Shown: positions 12,751-19,268 of the stretch, one piece after another
How the letters are laid out: each line of letters begins with the position of its first letter
Position numbering within the stretch: the first letter of the stretch is position 1
Assembly: GCA_023386155.1 (NCBI GenBank)
Contig: JAEWKH010000144.1
Coordinates: 1-19,268, forward strand
DNA: 19,268 nt
Direction: 5' to 3'
Origin: Pseudomonadota bacterium
GTDB lineage: Bacteria > Pseudomonadota > Alphaproteobacteria > Rhizobiales > Beijerinckiaceae
Program-made: the position numbers and the translations under genes
Notes under the pieces: generated by a model
Seen by the model: only the letters and a program-made list of their open reading frames with translations
Database searches by the model: none
What the model was told of the DNA's origin: nothing

Positions 12751-13722
12751 TTAGGACTTCACCAGTCCCACGGCGGTGAGCACTTCCTTCGTGCGGACCT
12801 GCTCCTCGGCAAGAATCTTGGCGAAGGCATCCCCGGATACGTAAGCATCCTCCCAGCCCTTGGCCTTCAGGATCTCCTGCCACTCATTGGACTTGGCCAT
12901 CTTGTCCATGGCGTCCGTCAGGGCCTTCTTCTGGTCGGCGGAGATGCCGGGAGGGGCGACGACGGCGCGCCAGTTGGCGATCTCGATATCGATGCCCTGC
13001 GCCTTGATGGACGGCAGGTCGGCGGTGGCCTTGTCGGCCGGGGTGGTGAGACCGATGAGGCGCAGCTTGCCCGCCTTCACCTGGCTCTCGAACTCGCCAT
13101 AGCCCGAAATACCCGCCGTCACCTTGCCGCCGAGGATGGCCGCCAGGGCCTCGCCGCCGCCGGAGAAGGGGATGTAGTTGATCTTGGTCGGATCGGCGCC
13201 CGCGGCCTTGGCGAAGAGAGCCGCTGCGATGTGATCGACGCCGCCCGCCGAGCCGCCCGCCCAGGTCACCTTGGCCGGATCGGCCTTGATGGCATCGGCG
13301 AGTTCCTTGGCGCTCTTGATCGGCGAGTTGGCCGGAACGACGATCGCTTCGTATTCCGCCGTCAGGCGGGCGATCGGGGTCGTCTGCTCGAGGGTGATCG
13401 GCGACTTGTTGGTGAGGAGAGCGCCGACCATCACGTAGCCCATGACCATGAGCTGGTTGCCGTCGCCCTTGGAATTGTTGACGAGCTGGGCAATGCCGAT
13501 CGAGCCGCCGGCGCCCGGAACGTTGGTGACCTGCACGCTCTTGGCGATGCCGGACTGCGTCAGGGCCTGCTGCATCGAGCGGGCGGTCTGATCCCAGCCG
13601 CCGCCGGGTGCTGCCGGAGCCATGATCTTGAGCTCCATCTGAGCTGCCGCCGATGTCACGAATCCTGCCACGGCCGCCGCAGCGATCGCGCTGCGCCAAA
13701 GACCTTTACGAAACTGGCTCAT
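12751..13722 (-). CDS. tctC: Tripartite tricarboxylate transporter periplasmic binding protein TctC (Bug family)
   Basis: 323 residues from ATG 13720-13722, which has a GGAGGA ribosome binding site 6 bases upstream; the open frame extends further but into the neighbouring promoter region. Residues 1-27 are a signal peptide (cleavage near AAA-Q). The Bug/TctC ligand loop 'APAAPGGGWDQTAR' (35-48) is complete, followed by 'NVPGAGGSIGI' and 'TWAGGSAGGVDHIAAALF', the second loop of the ligand pocket. It captures a carboxylate in the periplasm and hands it to TctAB. The ligand is unknown. It is the first gene of the tct unit and is divergent from gor. The TctD/TctE two-component system that often regulates such genes is not in the window. 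Confidence 0.95.
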   Translation of the reverse strand: MSQFRKGLWRSAIAAAAVAGFVTSAAAQMELKIMAPAAPGGGWDQTARSMQQALTQSGIAKSVQVTNVPGAGGSIGIAQLVNNSKGDGNQLMVMGYVMVGALLTNKSPITLEQTTPIARLTAEYEAIVVPANSPIKSAKELADAIKADPAKVTWAGGSAGGVDHIAAALFAKAAGADPTKINYIPFSGGGEALAAILGGKVTAGISGYGEFESQVKAGKLRLIGLTTPADKATADLPSIKAQGIDIEIANWRAVVAPPGISADQKKALTDAMDKMAKSNEWQEILKAKGWEDAYVSGDAFAKILAEEQVRTKEVLTAVGLVKS

Positions 13723-13738
13723 AGGTTTCCTCCATTGA

Positions 13739-13757
13739 CGCCGACATCGGGTCGGCG
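13739..13757 (-). promoter_or_regulatory. Hairpin in the tctC leader
   Basis: CGCCGAC (13739-13745) and GTCGGCG (13751-13757) form a 7-bp perfect stem around ATCGG, a few bases upstream of the tctC ribosome binding site. It could be a protein site (DNA inverted repeat) or an mRNA structure that tunes translation or stability; the sequence alone does not decide. Confidence 0.45.
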
Positions 13758-13768
13758 CGCCGCGGCAG

Positions 13769-13797
13769 ACCCTAATCAGGGAACGGCAGGGCGGCAA
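13769..13797 (-). promoter_or_regulatory. Possible sigma70-type promoter of tctC
   Basis: On the minus strand TTGCCG (13792-13797) and TAGGGT (13769-13774) are separated by exactly 17 bp. The matches are moderate, but the position, just upstream of the leader hairpin, fits a start of transcription about 40 bases before the tctC start codon. Confidence 0.35.
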
Positions 13798-13960
13798 GCG
13801 CCTTGCACCTTTATCCTTATTGGTCCTTCGCGTAAGAGCCTCGCTATTAAGGTGAGCTGCCATGTGCCCGAAGCAGGGCTGGCGGGAGACGCCGCCGCAA
13901 ACCGTCCTTATATGAATGAATATGAACGATCGAGTTTCAGAAACGAGCGGAGACCGCACC

Positions 13961-15346
13961 ATGTCCTCATTCGACGTTGACCTCTTTGTGATCGGAGGCG
14001 GGTCCGGTGGTGTCCGCGCGGCGCGCATCGCGGCGGGCTACGGCGCGAAGGTCATGCTGGCGGAGGAGTACCGGCTCGGTGGAACCTGCGTCATCCGCGG
14101 CTGCGTCCCGAAGAAGCTGATGGTCTATGCCAGCCGCTTCCCCGACGAGTTTCACGATGCGCAGGGCTTCGGCTGGAGCGTTGGCGAAACACGCTTCGAC
14201 TGGGCGACGCTCATCCGCAACAAGGACAGGGAGATCGACCGGCTCGAGGGCATCTACCGCTCCAACCTGGAGAAGGCCGGCGTCGAGATCGTCGACAGCC
14301 GCGCCGTGATCGAGGACGCTCACACGGTCCGCGTGCTCAAGACCGGGGCGCGCATCCGCGCCCGCTATATCCTGGTGGCGGTCGGCGCCCATCCGACCCT
14401 GGAACCGGTCATCCCCGGCGGCGAGCTCGGCATCACGTCCAACGAGGTCTTCCACTTGGAGAGCCTGCCGAAGCGCATCCTGATCGTTGGCGGCGGCTAT
14501 ATCGCGGTCGAGTTCGCCGGTATCTTCGCCGGGCTCGGCAGCGAGGTGACATTGCTGCACCGGGGCGACAAGCTCCTGCGCGGCTTCGACGAGGATGTGC
14601 GCGATGCTCTGGGCGAAGCCTATGCCCAGCGCGGGATGAGGCTGGCCCTGGGCACGACCCTCACGAGCCTCGAGAAGACGGCGGGCGGCATCGCCGCGAC
14701 CCTGTCGGACGGATCGGTCCTCACCGTCGACCAGGTTCTCGTCGCCACGGGACGCCGCCCTAACACCAAGGGGCTCGGGCTGGAGAATGCCGGGATCGCG
14801 GTCGACGAGGTCGGGGCCATCCCGGTCGACGGATATTCCCAGACCATCATCCCCTCGATCTATGCGGTGGGCGACGTCACCAACCGGGCGAACCTCACCC
14901 CCGTGGCCATCCGCGAGGGCCACGCCTTCGCCGACACGGTGTTCGGGGACAAGCCGACCATCGTCGACCACGACCTGATCCCCACGGCCGTCTTCTCGAC
15001 GCCGGAGATCGGCGTGATCGGCTGCGGCGAGGCCGCCGCGCGGGCGATCTATGAGGATATCGACGTCTACAAGACGGCCTTCCGGCCCATGAAGGCGACG
15101 CTGTCCGGCGACAAGGACCGGGTCTTCATGAAGCTCATCGTCGACAAGGCCACCGACAAGGTGGTGGGCGTCCACATCATGGGGCACGATGCGGGAGAGA
15201 TGATCCAGCTCGCCGGCGTCGCCGTCACCATGGGGGCCACCAAGGCCGATTTCGACCGCACCGTCGCAGTTCACCCAACGGCAGCCGAGGAGCTGGTGAC
15301 CATGCGCACGCCCGTGGTGGTGAAGAAGCCGGTGGCGGTGGGTTGA
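13961..15346 (+). CDS. gor: Glutathione-disulfide reductase
   Basis: 461 residues from ATG 13961; in-frame ATGs at 13916 and 13922 would add 13-15 residues without homology, so the later start is preferred, though its CGGAG ribosome binding site is only fair. It is a cytoplasmic FAD enzyme that uses NADPH to keep glutathione reduced. FAD motif 'GGGSGG' lies at 12-17. The redox pair is Cys43 and Cys48 in 'GGTCVIRGCVPKK', the form typical of glutathione reductase. The NADPH domain begins at 'VGGGYIAVEFAGIFAGLG', and basic residues in 'LHRGDKLLRGF' fit NADPH use. The second FAD motif 'IYAVGDVT' is present. The C-terminal 'HPTAAEEL' supplies the catalytic His-Glu pair, so the enzyme looks intact. 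Confidence 0.94.
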   Translation: MSSFDVDLFVIGGGSGGVRAARIAAGYGAKVMLAEEYRLGGTCVIRGCVPKKLMVYASRFPDEFHDAQGFGWSVGETRFDWATLIRNKDREIDRLEGIYRSNLEKAGVEIVDSRAVIEDAHTVRVLKTGARIRARYILVAVGAHPTLEPVIPGGELGITSNEVFHLESLPKRILIVGGGYIAVEFAGIFAGLGSEVTLLHRGDKLLRGFDEDVRDALGEAYAQRGMRLALGTTLTSLEKTAGGIAATLSDGSVLTVDQVLVATGRRPNTKGLGLENAGIAVDEVGAIPVDGYSQTIIPSIYAVGDVTNRANLTPVAIREGHAFADTVFGDKPTIVDHDLIPTAVFSTPEIGVIGCGEAAARAIYEDIDVYKTAFRPMKATLSGDKDRVFMKLIVDKATDKVVGVHIMGHDAGEMIQLAGVAVTMGATKADFDRTVAVHPTAAEELVTMRTPVVVKKPVAVG

Positions 15347-15403
15347 ACCGGAACGCTGTTCCTGGCGACTGCTTGTTTCAACACTTTGATAAAGAGTTCC
15401 GGT
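15347..15403. repeat. Spaced inverted repeat after gor
   Basis: ACCGGAAC (15347-15354) begins at the base after the gor stop codon and is matched by GTTCCGGT (15396-15403), a perfect 8-bp inverted repeat with a 41-base spacer. The first arm is also part of a short palindrome GGAAC-GCT-GTTCC (15350-15362). No T-tract follows, so this is not a clear terminator. Confidence 0.4.
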
Positions 15404-15416
15404 AAGATGTTGAAAC
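15375..15416. promoter_or_regulatory. Operator-like inverted repeat pair 1 upstream of the nucleotidyltransferase gene
   Basis: GTTTCAACA (15375-15383) and TGTTGAAAC (15408-15416) form a perfect 9-bp inverted repeat with a 24-bp spacer. The right arm contains the -35 box of the proposed promoter. The same 9-base word recurs in pair 2, so four copies lie within about 110 bp. Between them a second small repeat AAGAGTT/AACTCTT (15392-15398, 15414-15420) is present. Confidence 0.65.
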
Positions 15417-15438
15417 TCTTCTGTGGGCTGATTATGCT
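15410..15438 (+). promoter_or_regulatory. Sigma70-type promoter of the nucleotidyltransferase gene
   Basis: TTGAAA (15410-15415), a 17-bp spacer and TATGCT (15433-15438) match the sigma70 consensus at 5 and 4 of 6 positions. The surrounding DNA is notably AT-rich for this genome. Transcription would start near 15445, inside the left arm of inverted repeat pair 2, giving a leader of about 38 bases. Confidence 0.6.
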
Positions 15439-15440
15439 GC

Positions 15441-15481
15441 GTTTCAACAGAATATCGGAAATTAAATCAAACTGTTGAAAC
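15441..15481. promoter_or_regulatory. Operator-like inverted repeat pair 2 abutting the start codon
   Basis: GTTTCAACAG (15441-15450) and CTGTTGAAAC (15472-15481) form a perfect 10-bp inverted repeat with a 21-bp AT-rich spacer. The right arm ends one base before the start codon at 15483. As DNA it could bind a dimeric regulator; as RNA it could fold into a 10-bp stem that blocks ribosome access. Confidence 0.65.
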
Positions 15482-15482
15482 G

Positions 15483-16532
15483 ATGATATTTCAAGAGTTT
15501 AATAACGATCAGCGAAGGGAGAAGGTGAACTCGGACCAGCGCTTTGCCGTTTGGCGCGAGGCCAAGGCACGCGCCGCGAGTTATCGAGGCTCTCTCGTCT
15601 GGCAGGAGGTTAAGGGCGAGCAATACCTCGTCCGCAGCTATTACGATGCCTCCGGAAATCGCCGTCAGAAGTCGGAAGGCCGGCGCAGCCCCGAGACCGA
15701 GAAGAGGAAGGCCGACTGGGAGCGGGCTCGTGGCGAAGCCAAGCACCGCTTCGAGGCCGTGCGCGAAGTCATGGTCCGCCAGTCCGCCATAAACCGGGCC
15801 GTCAAGCTGGGACGTGTGCCTCTCGTCGGGGCAAGGATCATTCGGGTGCTTGACGAGGCGGGTCTGCTGGGGAACGGCATTCGCATCGTCGGCACGAATG
15901 CAATCTATGCCTACGAAGCGGTTGCCGGTGTCATGGTGGATGCCGACATCACGACGACGCTCGATATCGATCTCCTGCTCGATGCCAGGGCATCCCTCAG
16001 GATCGCCACACGCGAGGACATCGCTGAAGCGGCCTTGATCGACCTGCTGCGGAAGGTGGACAAATCGTTTGAGAGAACGAGCCAGACCTTTCGTGCGGTC
16101 AATGACGAAGGGTACCTCGTCGACCTGATCAAGCCTCAGCGCGATCCCCCTTGGATGAACGAGCGCGTGAAGATCGGTGATGCGGAGGACGAACTCGCTG
16201 CCGTGCCGATTGATGGGCTGGCATGGCACGAGAGCGCACCTCCATTCGAAGCGATTGCCATCGATGAGAAGGGCGGGCCTGTTCGGATCGTCACCAGCGA
16301 TCCAAGAGTATTTGTGGCCCATAAGCTCTGGATGTCTCGAAAAAGCGACCGGGACCCCACAAAACGCCGCCGCGATGCTGCCCAGGCGAAGGCGGTCGCA
16401 CAGATCGTCTCGCGCTACCTTGCGCATCTGCCTTTCGACCGTGATGCTATGCGCATGCTCCCCCGAGAGCTGTTCGAGGAGGCGAGGGCCTTGTTTGATG
16501 CCGACGAGGGGTCGGACACGTCTTCCTTCTAG
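15483..16532 (+). CDS. Nucleotidyltransferase-fold protein, GSU2403 type (NTP_transf_8)
   Basis: 349 residues. The nucleotidyltransferase core is at about residues 112-240: 'VGTNAIYAYE' (136-145, the Gly-rich start of the fold) and 'TTTLDIDLLLD' (157-167), whose Asp161 and Asp163 form the DxD metal site. The C-terminal segment 'AHKLWMSRKSDRDPTKRRRD' is typical of the family. The N-terminal region (residues 1-100) is basic and probably helical. The biochemical role of this family is unknown; the fold transfers nucleotides to protein, RNA or small molecules. ATG 15483 has no ribosome binding site. GTG 15525 has GAAGGG 5 bases upstream but would drop 14 residues that resemble the family's N terminus as I recall it. 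Softer base composition than neighbours and no partner gene suggest acquisition by transfer. Confidence 0.82.
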   Translation: MIFQEFNNDQRREKVNSDQRFAVWREAKARAASYRGSLVWQEVKGEQYLVRSYYDASGNRRQKSEGRRSPETEKRKADWERARGEAKHRFEAVREVMVRQSAINRAVKLGRVPLVGARIIRVLDEAGLLGNGIRIVGTNAIYAYEAVAGVMVDADITTTLDIDLLLDARASLRIATREDIAEAALIDLLRKVDKSFERTSQTFRAVNDEGYLVDLIKPQRDPPWMNERVKIGDAEDELAAVPIDGLAWHESAPPFEAIAIDEKGGPVRIVTSDPRVFVAHKLWMSRKSDRDPTKRRRDAAQAKAVAQIVSRYLAHLPFDRDAMRMLPRELFEEARALFDADEGSDTSSF

Positions 16533-16703
16533 AGGCTTCCCTTAAGGCAGCAGGCCTGGGACGCAGTGAGACCTCTGGAGGGCCGCCCCAGGTCGCGGCC
16601 TTTCGGCACTCGCCTTTTGGAATATGTCGTGTATAGGTGCCTTTTCATGTCGCTTGTTGCGGCGCACTATGAACGTTGAAGAGAGGACACGGGGGTAAGT
16701 GTC

Positions 16704-18089
16704 ATGACCGAGCGGTGGACGCCCGACAGCTGGAGAAACAAGCCGATCCAGCAGGTCCCGGCCTATCCGGACCCTGAGGCGCTCGAGAGCGTGGAGCAGC
16801 AGCTCGCCGGCTTTCCGCCGCTCGTCTTCGCGGGCGAGGCCCGGAAGCTGAAGCGGACCTTGGGCAAGGTCGCCAAGGGCGAGGCCTTCCTGCTCCAGGG
16901 CGGCGACTGTGCCGAGAGCTTCGCCGAGCACTCGGCCGACAACATCCGCGATTTCTTCCGCCTCTTCCTCCAGATGGCCGTGGTGCTCACCTATGCGGGC
17001 GGCTCGCCGGTCGTGAAGGTTGGCCGTGCGGCCGGCCAGTTCGCCAAGCCGCGCTCGGCCCCGACGGAGACCATCGATGGGGTGGAGCTGCCGAGCTACC
17101 GGGGCGACATCATCAGCGACATCGCCTTCACGCCGGAGGCCCGCACGCCGGACCCGCGCCGCCAGCTCATGGCCTACCGCCAGTCCGCCGCGACGCTGAA
17201 CCTGATCCGCGCCTTCGCAACCGGCGGCTATGCCAATCTCGAGAACGCCCATCGCTGGATGCTCGGCTTCGTGAAGGATTCGCCCCAATCCTCCCGCTAC
17301 AGCGAGCTCGCCGAGCGCATCACCGAGAGCCTGAACTTCATGCGGGCCATCGGGGTCGATCCCGAGACGCATCCCGAGATGCGCTCGACGGATTTCTACA
17401 CCAGCCACGAGGCCCTTCTGCTCGGCTACGAGGAGGCCATGACCCGCGTCGATTCCACGACCGGCGACTGGTATGCCACCTCCGGCCACATGCTCTGGAT
17501 CGGCGACCGCACCCGCCAAGTCGACCATGCCCATGTGGAATACATGCGCGGCATCAGGAACCCGATCGGCCTCAAATGCGGCCCGTCGCTCTCGCCGGAT
17601 GGGCTGCTCAAGCTCATCGACATCCTCAATCCTGAGGACGAGGCCGGTCGCCTGACCCTGATCTGCCGCTTCGGCGCGGACAAGGTGGGCGATCACCTGC
17701 CGGGCCTGATCCGGGCGGTGCAGAAGGAAGGGCGCACGGTGGTGTGGTCCTGCGACCCGATGCACGGCAACACCATCAAGGCGGCCTCGGGCTACAAGAC
17801 CCGGCCGTTCGAGAGGGTCATGGGCGAGGTTCGGGACTTCTTCGCCATCCATCAGGCGGAAGGCACCCATGCGGGCGGCATCCACCTGGAGATGACCGGC
17901 AAGAACGTGACGGAATGCACCGGCGGCGCCCGCGCGCTCACCGATGCGGACCTGCGCGACCGCTACCACACCTATTGCGATCCGCGCCTCAATGCCGAGC
18001 AGGCGCTCGAAATCGCGTTCCTGACCTCGGAGCTCATCAAGCGGGAGCGCCAGTCAAGGGAACAACCCTCCGCCCTCGCGGCGGAATGA
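16704..18089 (+). CDS. 3-deoxy-7-phosphoheptulonate (DAHP) synthase, class II
   Basis: 461 residues. It condenses phosphoenolpyruvate and erythrose 4-phosphate in the first step of the shikimate pathway to aromatic amino acids. It is the class II (plant/AroA-II) type, unrelated in sequence to E. coli AroG. Metal ligands are visible: Cys69 in 'GGDCAES', His354 in 'DPMHGNT', Glu396 in 'HLEMTGKN', and Asp426 in 'YCDPRLN'. The phosphate/PEP-binding 'GLKCGPS' is at 289-295. The N-terminal 'WTPDSWRNKPIQQ.P.YPD' segment is standard for the class. The start follows GGGGG about 9 bases upstream. It is monocistronic, ending at a strong terminator. Feedback control cannot be judged from this sequence. 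Confidence 0.95.
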   Translation: MTERWTPDSWRNKPIQQVPAYPDPEALESVEQQLAGFPPLVFAGEARKLKRTLGKVAKGEAFLLQGGDCAESFAEHSADNIRDFFRLFLQMAVVLTYAGGSPVVKVGRAAGQFAKPRSAPTETIDGVELPSYRGDIISDIAFTPEARTPDPRRQLMAYRQSAATLNLIRAFATGGYANLENAHRWMLGFVKDSPQSSRYSELAERITESLNFMRAIGVDPETHPEMRSTDFYTSHEALLLGYEEAMTRVDSTTGDWYATSGHMLWIGDRTRQVDHAHVEYMRGIRNPIGLKCGPSLSPDGLLKLIDILNPEDEAGRLTLICRFGADKVGDHLPGLIRAVQKEGRTVVWSCDPMHGNTIKAASGYKTRPFERVMGEVRDFFAIHQAEGTHAGGIHLEMTGKNVTECTGGARALTDADLRDRYHTYCDPRLNAEQALEIAFLTSELIKRERQSREQPSALAAE

Positions 18090-18104
18090 GCGACTGGGCG
18101 GATT

Positions 18105-18140
18105 AAGAAAAAGGGGCACTCCAGGCGCCCCTTTTTCTTT
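18105..18140 (+). terminator. Strong rho-independent terminator of the DAHP synthase gene
   Basis: A perfect 13-bp stem (18105-18117 with 18127-18139) has the GC core GGGGC/GCCCC flanked by an A-run on the left and TTTTTCTTT on the right. Because of this A/T symmetry it can also act on the minus strand, where it would end the transcript of the small membrane peptide at 18171-18254. Confidence 0.93.
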
Positions 18141-18170
18141 ACGCATACGCAACTCTACTCGTATTTTGGC

Positions 18171-18254
18171 TTAACTCAGCCAACCCATGAAGAAGAGAAT
18201 AAGAATGATCGGCAGGGGAATGCCGATGAGCCAGAGCAGGCCGCCTTTCAACAT
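18171..18254 (-). CDS. 27-residue single-helix membrane peptide, probably stress-regulated
   Basis: A very short gene: ATG at 18252-18254, stop TAA at 18171-18173. It starts 'MLKGGLLWLIGIP' and continues as an unbroken run of Leu, Ile, Phe and Trp to a 'GWLS' end, so it is one transmembrane helix with a Pro-rich kink (IPLP, residues 12-15) and a single Lys at the N terminus. GGGAG lies about 6 bases upstream, which is a good ribosome binding site. A strong match to the EcfG stress promoter lies directly upstream and a terminator directly downstream, so the unit is complete. I recall similar tiny peptides in other Rhizobiales, annotated as hypothetical. The role is unknown; a membrane-stress or regulatory peptide is plausible. 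Confidence 0.8.
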   Translation of the reverse strand: MLKGGLLWLIGIPLPIILILFFMGWLS

Positions 18255-18283
18255 GTCAGTCTCCCAGTGTTTCGTGTGGGAAC

Positions 18284-18308
18284 AACGAACTGGACTGTTG
18301 CGGGTTCC
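18284..18308 (-). promoter_or_regulatory. EcfG-type general stress response promoter
   Basis: On the minus strand GGAAC (18304-18308), a 16-bp spacer, and CGTT (18284-18287) match the alphaproteobacterial EcfG consensus GGAAC-N16/17-CGTT exactly. Transcription would start about 18275, leaving a 20-base leader with the ribosome binding site of the 27-residue peptide gene. Confidence 0.75.
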
Positions 18309-18310
18309 AA

Positions 18311-18326
18311 CAAAGCTTGAGCTTTG
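18311..18326. promoter_or_regulatory. Short perfect palindrome upstream of the EcfG promoter
   Basis: CAAAGCT-TG-AGCTTTG, a perfect 7-bp inverted repeat with a 2-base centre, lies 2 bases beyond the -35 element. It could bind a regulator of the small peptide gene, or be chance. The rest of the gap to nadE (18327-18477) shows no supported feature. Confidence 0.4.
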
Positions 18327-18477
18327 CAGCAGTTATTGAATTACGGCATTCGATCCTTTGCCGGGACGCATGCAGGGGCGGGGGATCAGCGATGCCCAAT
18401 CTGCGTTTAAGAGTTCACGGGAAAGCTCTACCCTCGCATTGTTGCGCCGCGCCCAGCGCGCTAAATCCGCAGGTACC

Positions 18478-19268
18478 ATGACTCAGAACACGCTCAAGAT
18501 CGCCCTCGCTCAGCTCAATCCCATCGTCGGCGACGTGGCCGGCAACGAAGAGAAGGCGCGGGCGGCCCGCGCGGAGGCGGCCCGGCTCGGGGCCGATCTC
18601 GTGATGTTCGCCGAGCAGTTCCTCGCGGGCTATCCCGCCGAGGACCTCGTGCTGAAGCCCGCCTTCCAGGATTCCTGCCGCGCCGCGCTGGAACGGCTCG
18701 CCCGCGAGACCGCGGATGGCGGCCCCGGCATGCTCATCGGGCTGCCGTGGCGGGAGGAGGGCGAGCTCTATAACGCCTACGCGCTCCTCGACAACGGTTC
18801 GATTTCCGTGCGCTTCAAGGTCGACCTGCCGAATTACGGGGTCTTCGACGAGAAGCGCAACTTCGCCGCCGGGCCGCTGCCCGGCCCCGTGAACTTCCGC
18901 GGCATCCGCCTCGGGCTTCCGATCTGCGAGGACATCTGGACCGGCGACGTGGTCGAGTGCCTCGCCGAGACCGGCGCCGAGATGCTCCTCGTGCCCAACG
19001 GCTCGCCCTACTGGCGCGGCAAGACCGAGGAGCGCTTCAACATCGCGGCCGCCCGCGTGACCGAGAGCGGGCTCCCGCTCGTTTATCTCAACCAGATCGG
19101 CGGCCAGGACGAACTGGTCTTCGACGGCGCGTCCTTCGTGCTCAACGCCGATTGCTCGCTCGCCTGCCAGCTGCCAGCCAACGAGGAGATCGTCGCGCTC
19201 ACCACCTGGGTGAAGGGCGAGGAGGGATGGTCCTGCCGTGAGGCGCCCGTCGTCACGGTGGAGGAGGG
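18478..19268 (+). CDS. nadE: Glutamine-dependent NAD+ synthetase, N-terminal amidase part (runs off the window)
   Basis: 263 codons are visible from ATG 18478 and the frame is open to the window end. The visible part is the nitrilase-type glutaminase domain that releases ammonia from glutamine for the C-terminal synthetase domain, which turns deamido-NAD into NAD. The catalytic triad is complete: Glu46 in 'FAEQF', Lys114 in 'FKVDLPNYG', and Cys150 in 'PICEDIW'. 'GYPAEDL', 'NYGVFDEKRNF' and 'NGSPYWRGK' are characteristic of NadE rather than other nitrilases. The synthetase domain with its SGGxDS motif should lie beyond the edge. The ribosome binding site is weak (AGG 4 bases upstream). Confidence 0.93.
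   Translation, partial: MTQNTLKIALAQLNPIVGDVAGNEEKARAARAEAARLGADLVMFAEQFLAGYPAEDLVLKPAFQDSCRAALERLARETADGGPGMLIGLPWREEGELYNAYALLDNGSISVRFKVDLPNYGVFDEKRNFAAGPLPGPVNFRGIRLGLPICEDIWTGDVVECLAETGAEMLLVPNGSPYWRGKTEERFNIAAARVTESGLPLVYLNQIGGQDELVFDGASFVLNADCSLACQLPANEEIVALTTWVKGEEGWSCREAPVVTVEE

Noticed and set aside
12751..14028. Longer, 425-residue version of TctC
   Set aside because: The extra N-terminal part crosses the promoter region and the start of gor; the internal start has a good ribosome binding site and a signal peptide.
15375..16532. Classical two-gene toxin-antitoxin module around the nucleotidyltransferase
   Set aside because: No HEPN, AbiEi-like or HTH partner ORF is visible on either side; only gor and the DAHP synthase gene flank it, so a two-gene module is not supported.
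16542..17969. 475-codon minus-strand frame opposite the DAHP synthase gene
   Set aside because: It is a shadow ORF; the plus strand carries all metal ligands of class II DAHP synthase.

Overview
The window is GC-rich throughout and almost fully coding, with short intergenic gaps. It looks like a chromosomal segment of an alphaproteobacterium of the order Hyphomicrobiales (Rhizobiales), plausibly a Methylobacteriaceae/Microvirga-type organism. The reasons are the gene families present (DUF2059, DUF2853, class II DAHP synthase, TctCBA, a caspase-like protein with a Pro/Arg-rich tail), the hairpin-forming intergenic repeats, and one good match to the EcfG general-stress promoter consensus. The genus is an inference from style and content.

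Layout. 1-399: the end of an enoyl-CoA hydratase gene and a two-helix small membrane protein. 592-2871: a secreted caspase-fold protein that has lost its catalytic cysteine and carries a roughly 400-residue Pro/Arg-rich tail. 2935-3801 (minus): a beta-hydroxyacid dehydrogenase. 3832-4050: a cluster of intergenic hairpin repeats. 4074-5926 (minus): moaA followed closely by an orphan polar-amino-acid binding protein. 6019-6387: a DUF971 protein divergent from moaA. 6436-7020 (minus): an L,D-transpeptidase. 7268-7342: tRNA-Val(CAC). 7411-8112 (minus): phosphoglycolate phosphatase. 8205-8660: a small secreted protein with a duplicated cysteine motif. 8731-8843: a second copy of the hairpin repeat. 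8903-10136: rpiA and a DUF2059 protein. 10317-10640: DUF2853. 10699-13722 (minus): tctC-tctB-tctA with a terminator between tctC and tctB. 13961-15346: glutathione reductase. 15483-16532: a nucleotidyltransferase of the GSU2403 type behind an AT-rich region with paired inverted repeats. 16704-18089: class II DAHP synthase. 18171-18254 (minus): a 27-residue membrane peptide under an EcfG-type promoter. 18478 to the end: nadE, cut by the window edge.

How the genes work together. Most are housekeeping: molybdopterin synthesis, NAD synthesis, the shikimate entry step, the pentose phosphate pathway, glutathione redox balance, 2-phosphoglycolate salvage and cell-wall crosslinking. The phosphatase, rpiA, DUF2059 and gor genes form a neighbourhood that I recall from other Rhizobiales; here the DUF2853 gene and the tctCBA block sit between DUF2059 and gor. 

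The least ordinary items are the nucleotidyltransferase with its two-pair operator-like region overlapping a sigma70-type promoter, the cysteine-less caspase-like protein, the tiny stress-promoter-linked membrane peptide, and the secreted protein with two copies of a 14-residue Cys motif. No CRISPR array, insertion sequence, integrase or prophage gene was seen.
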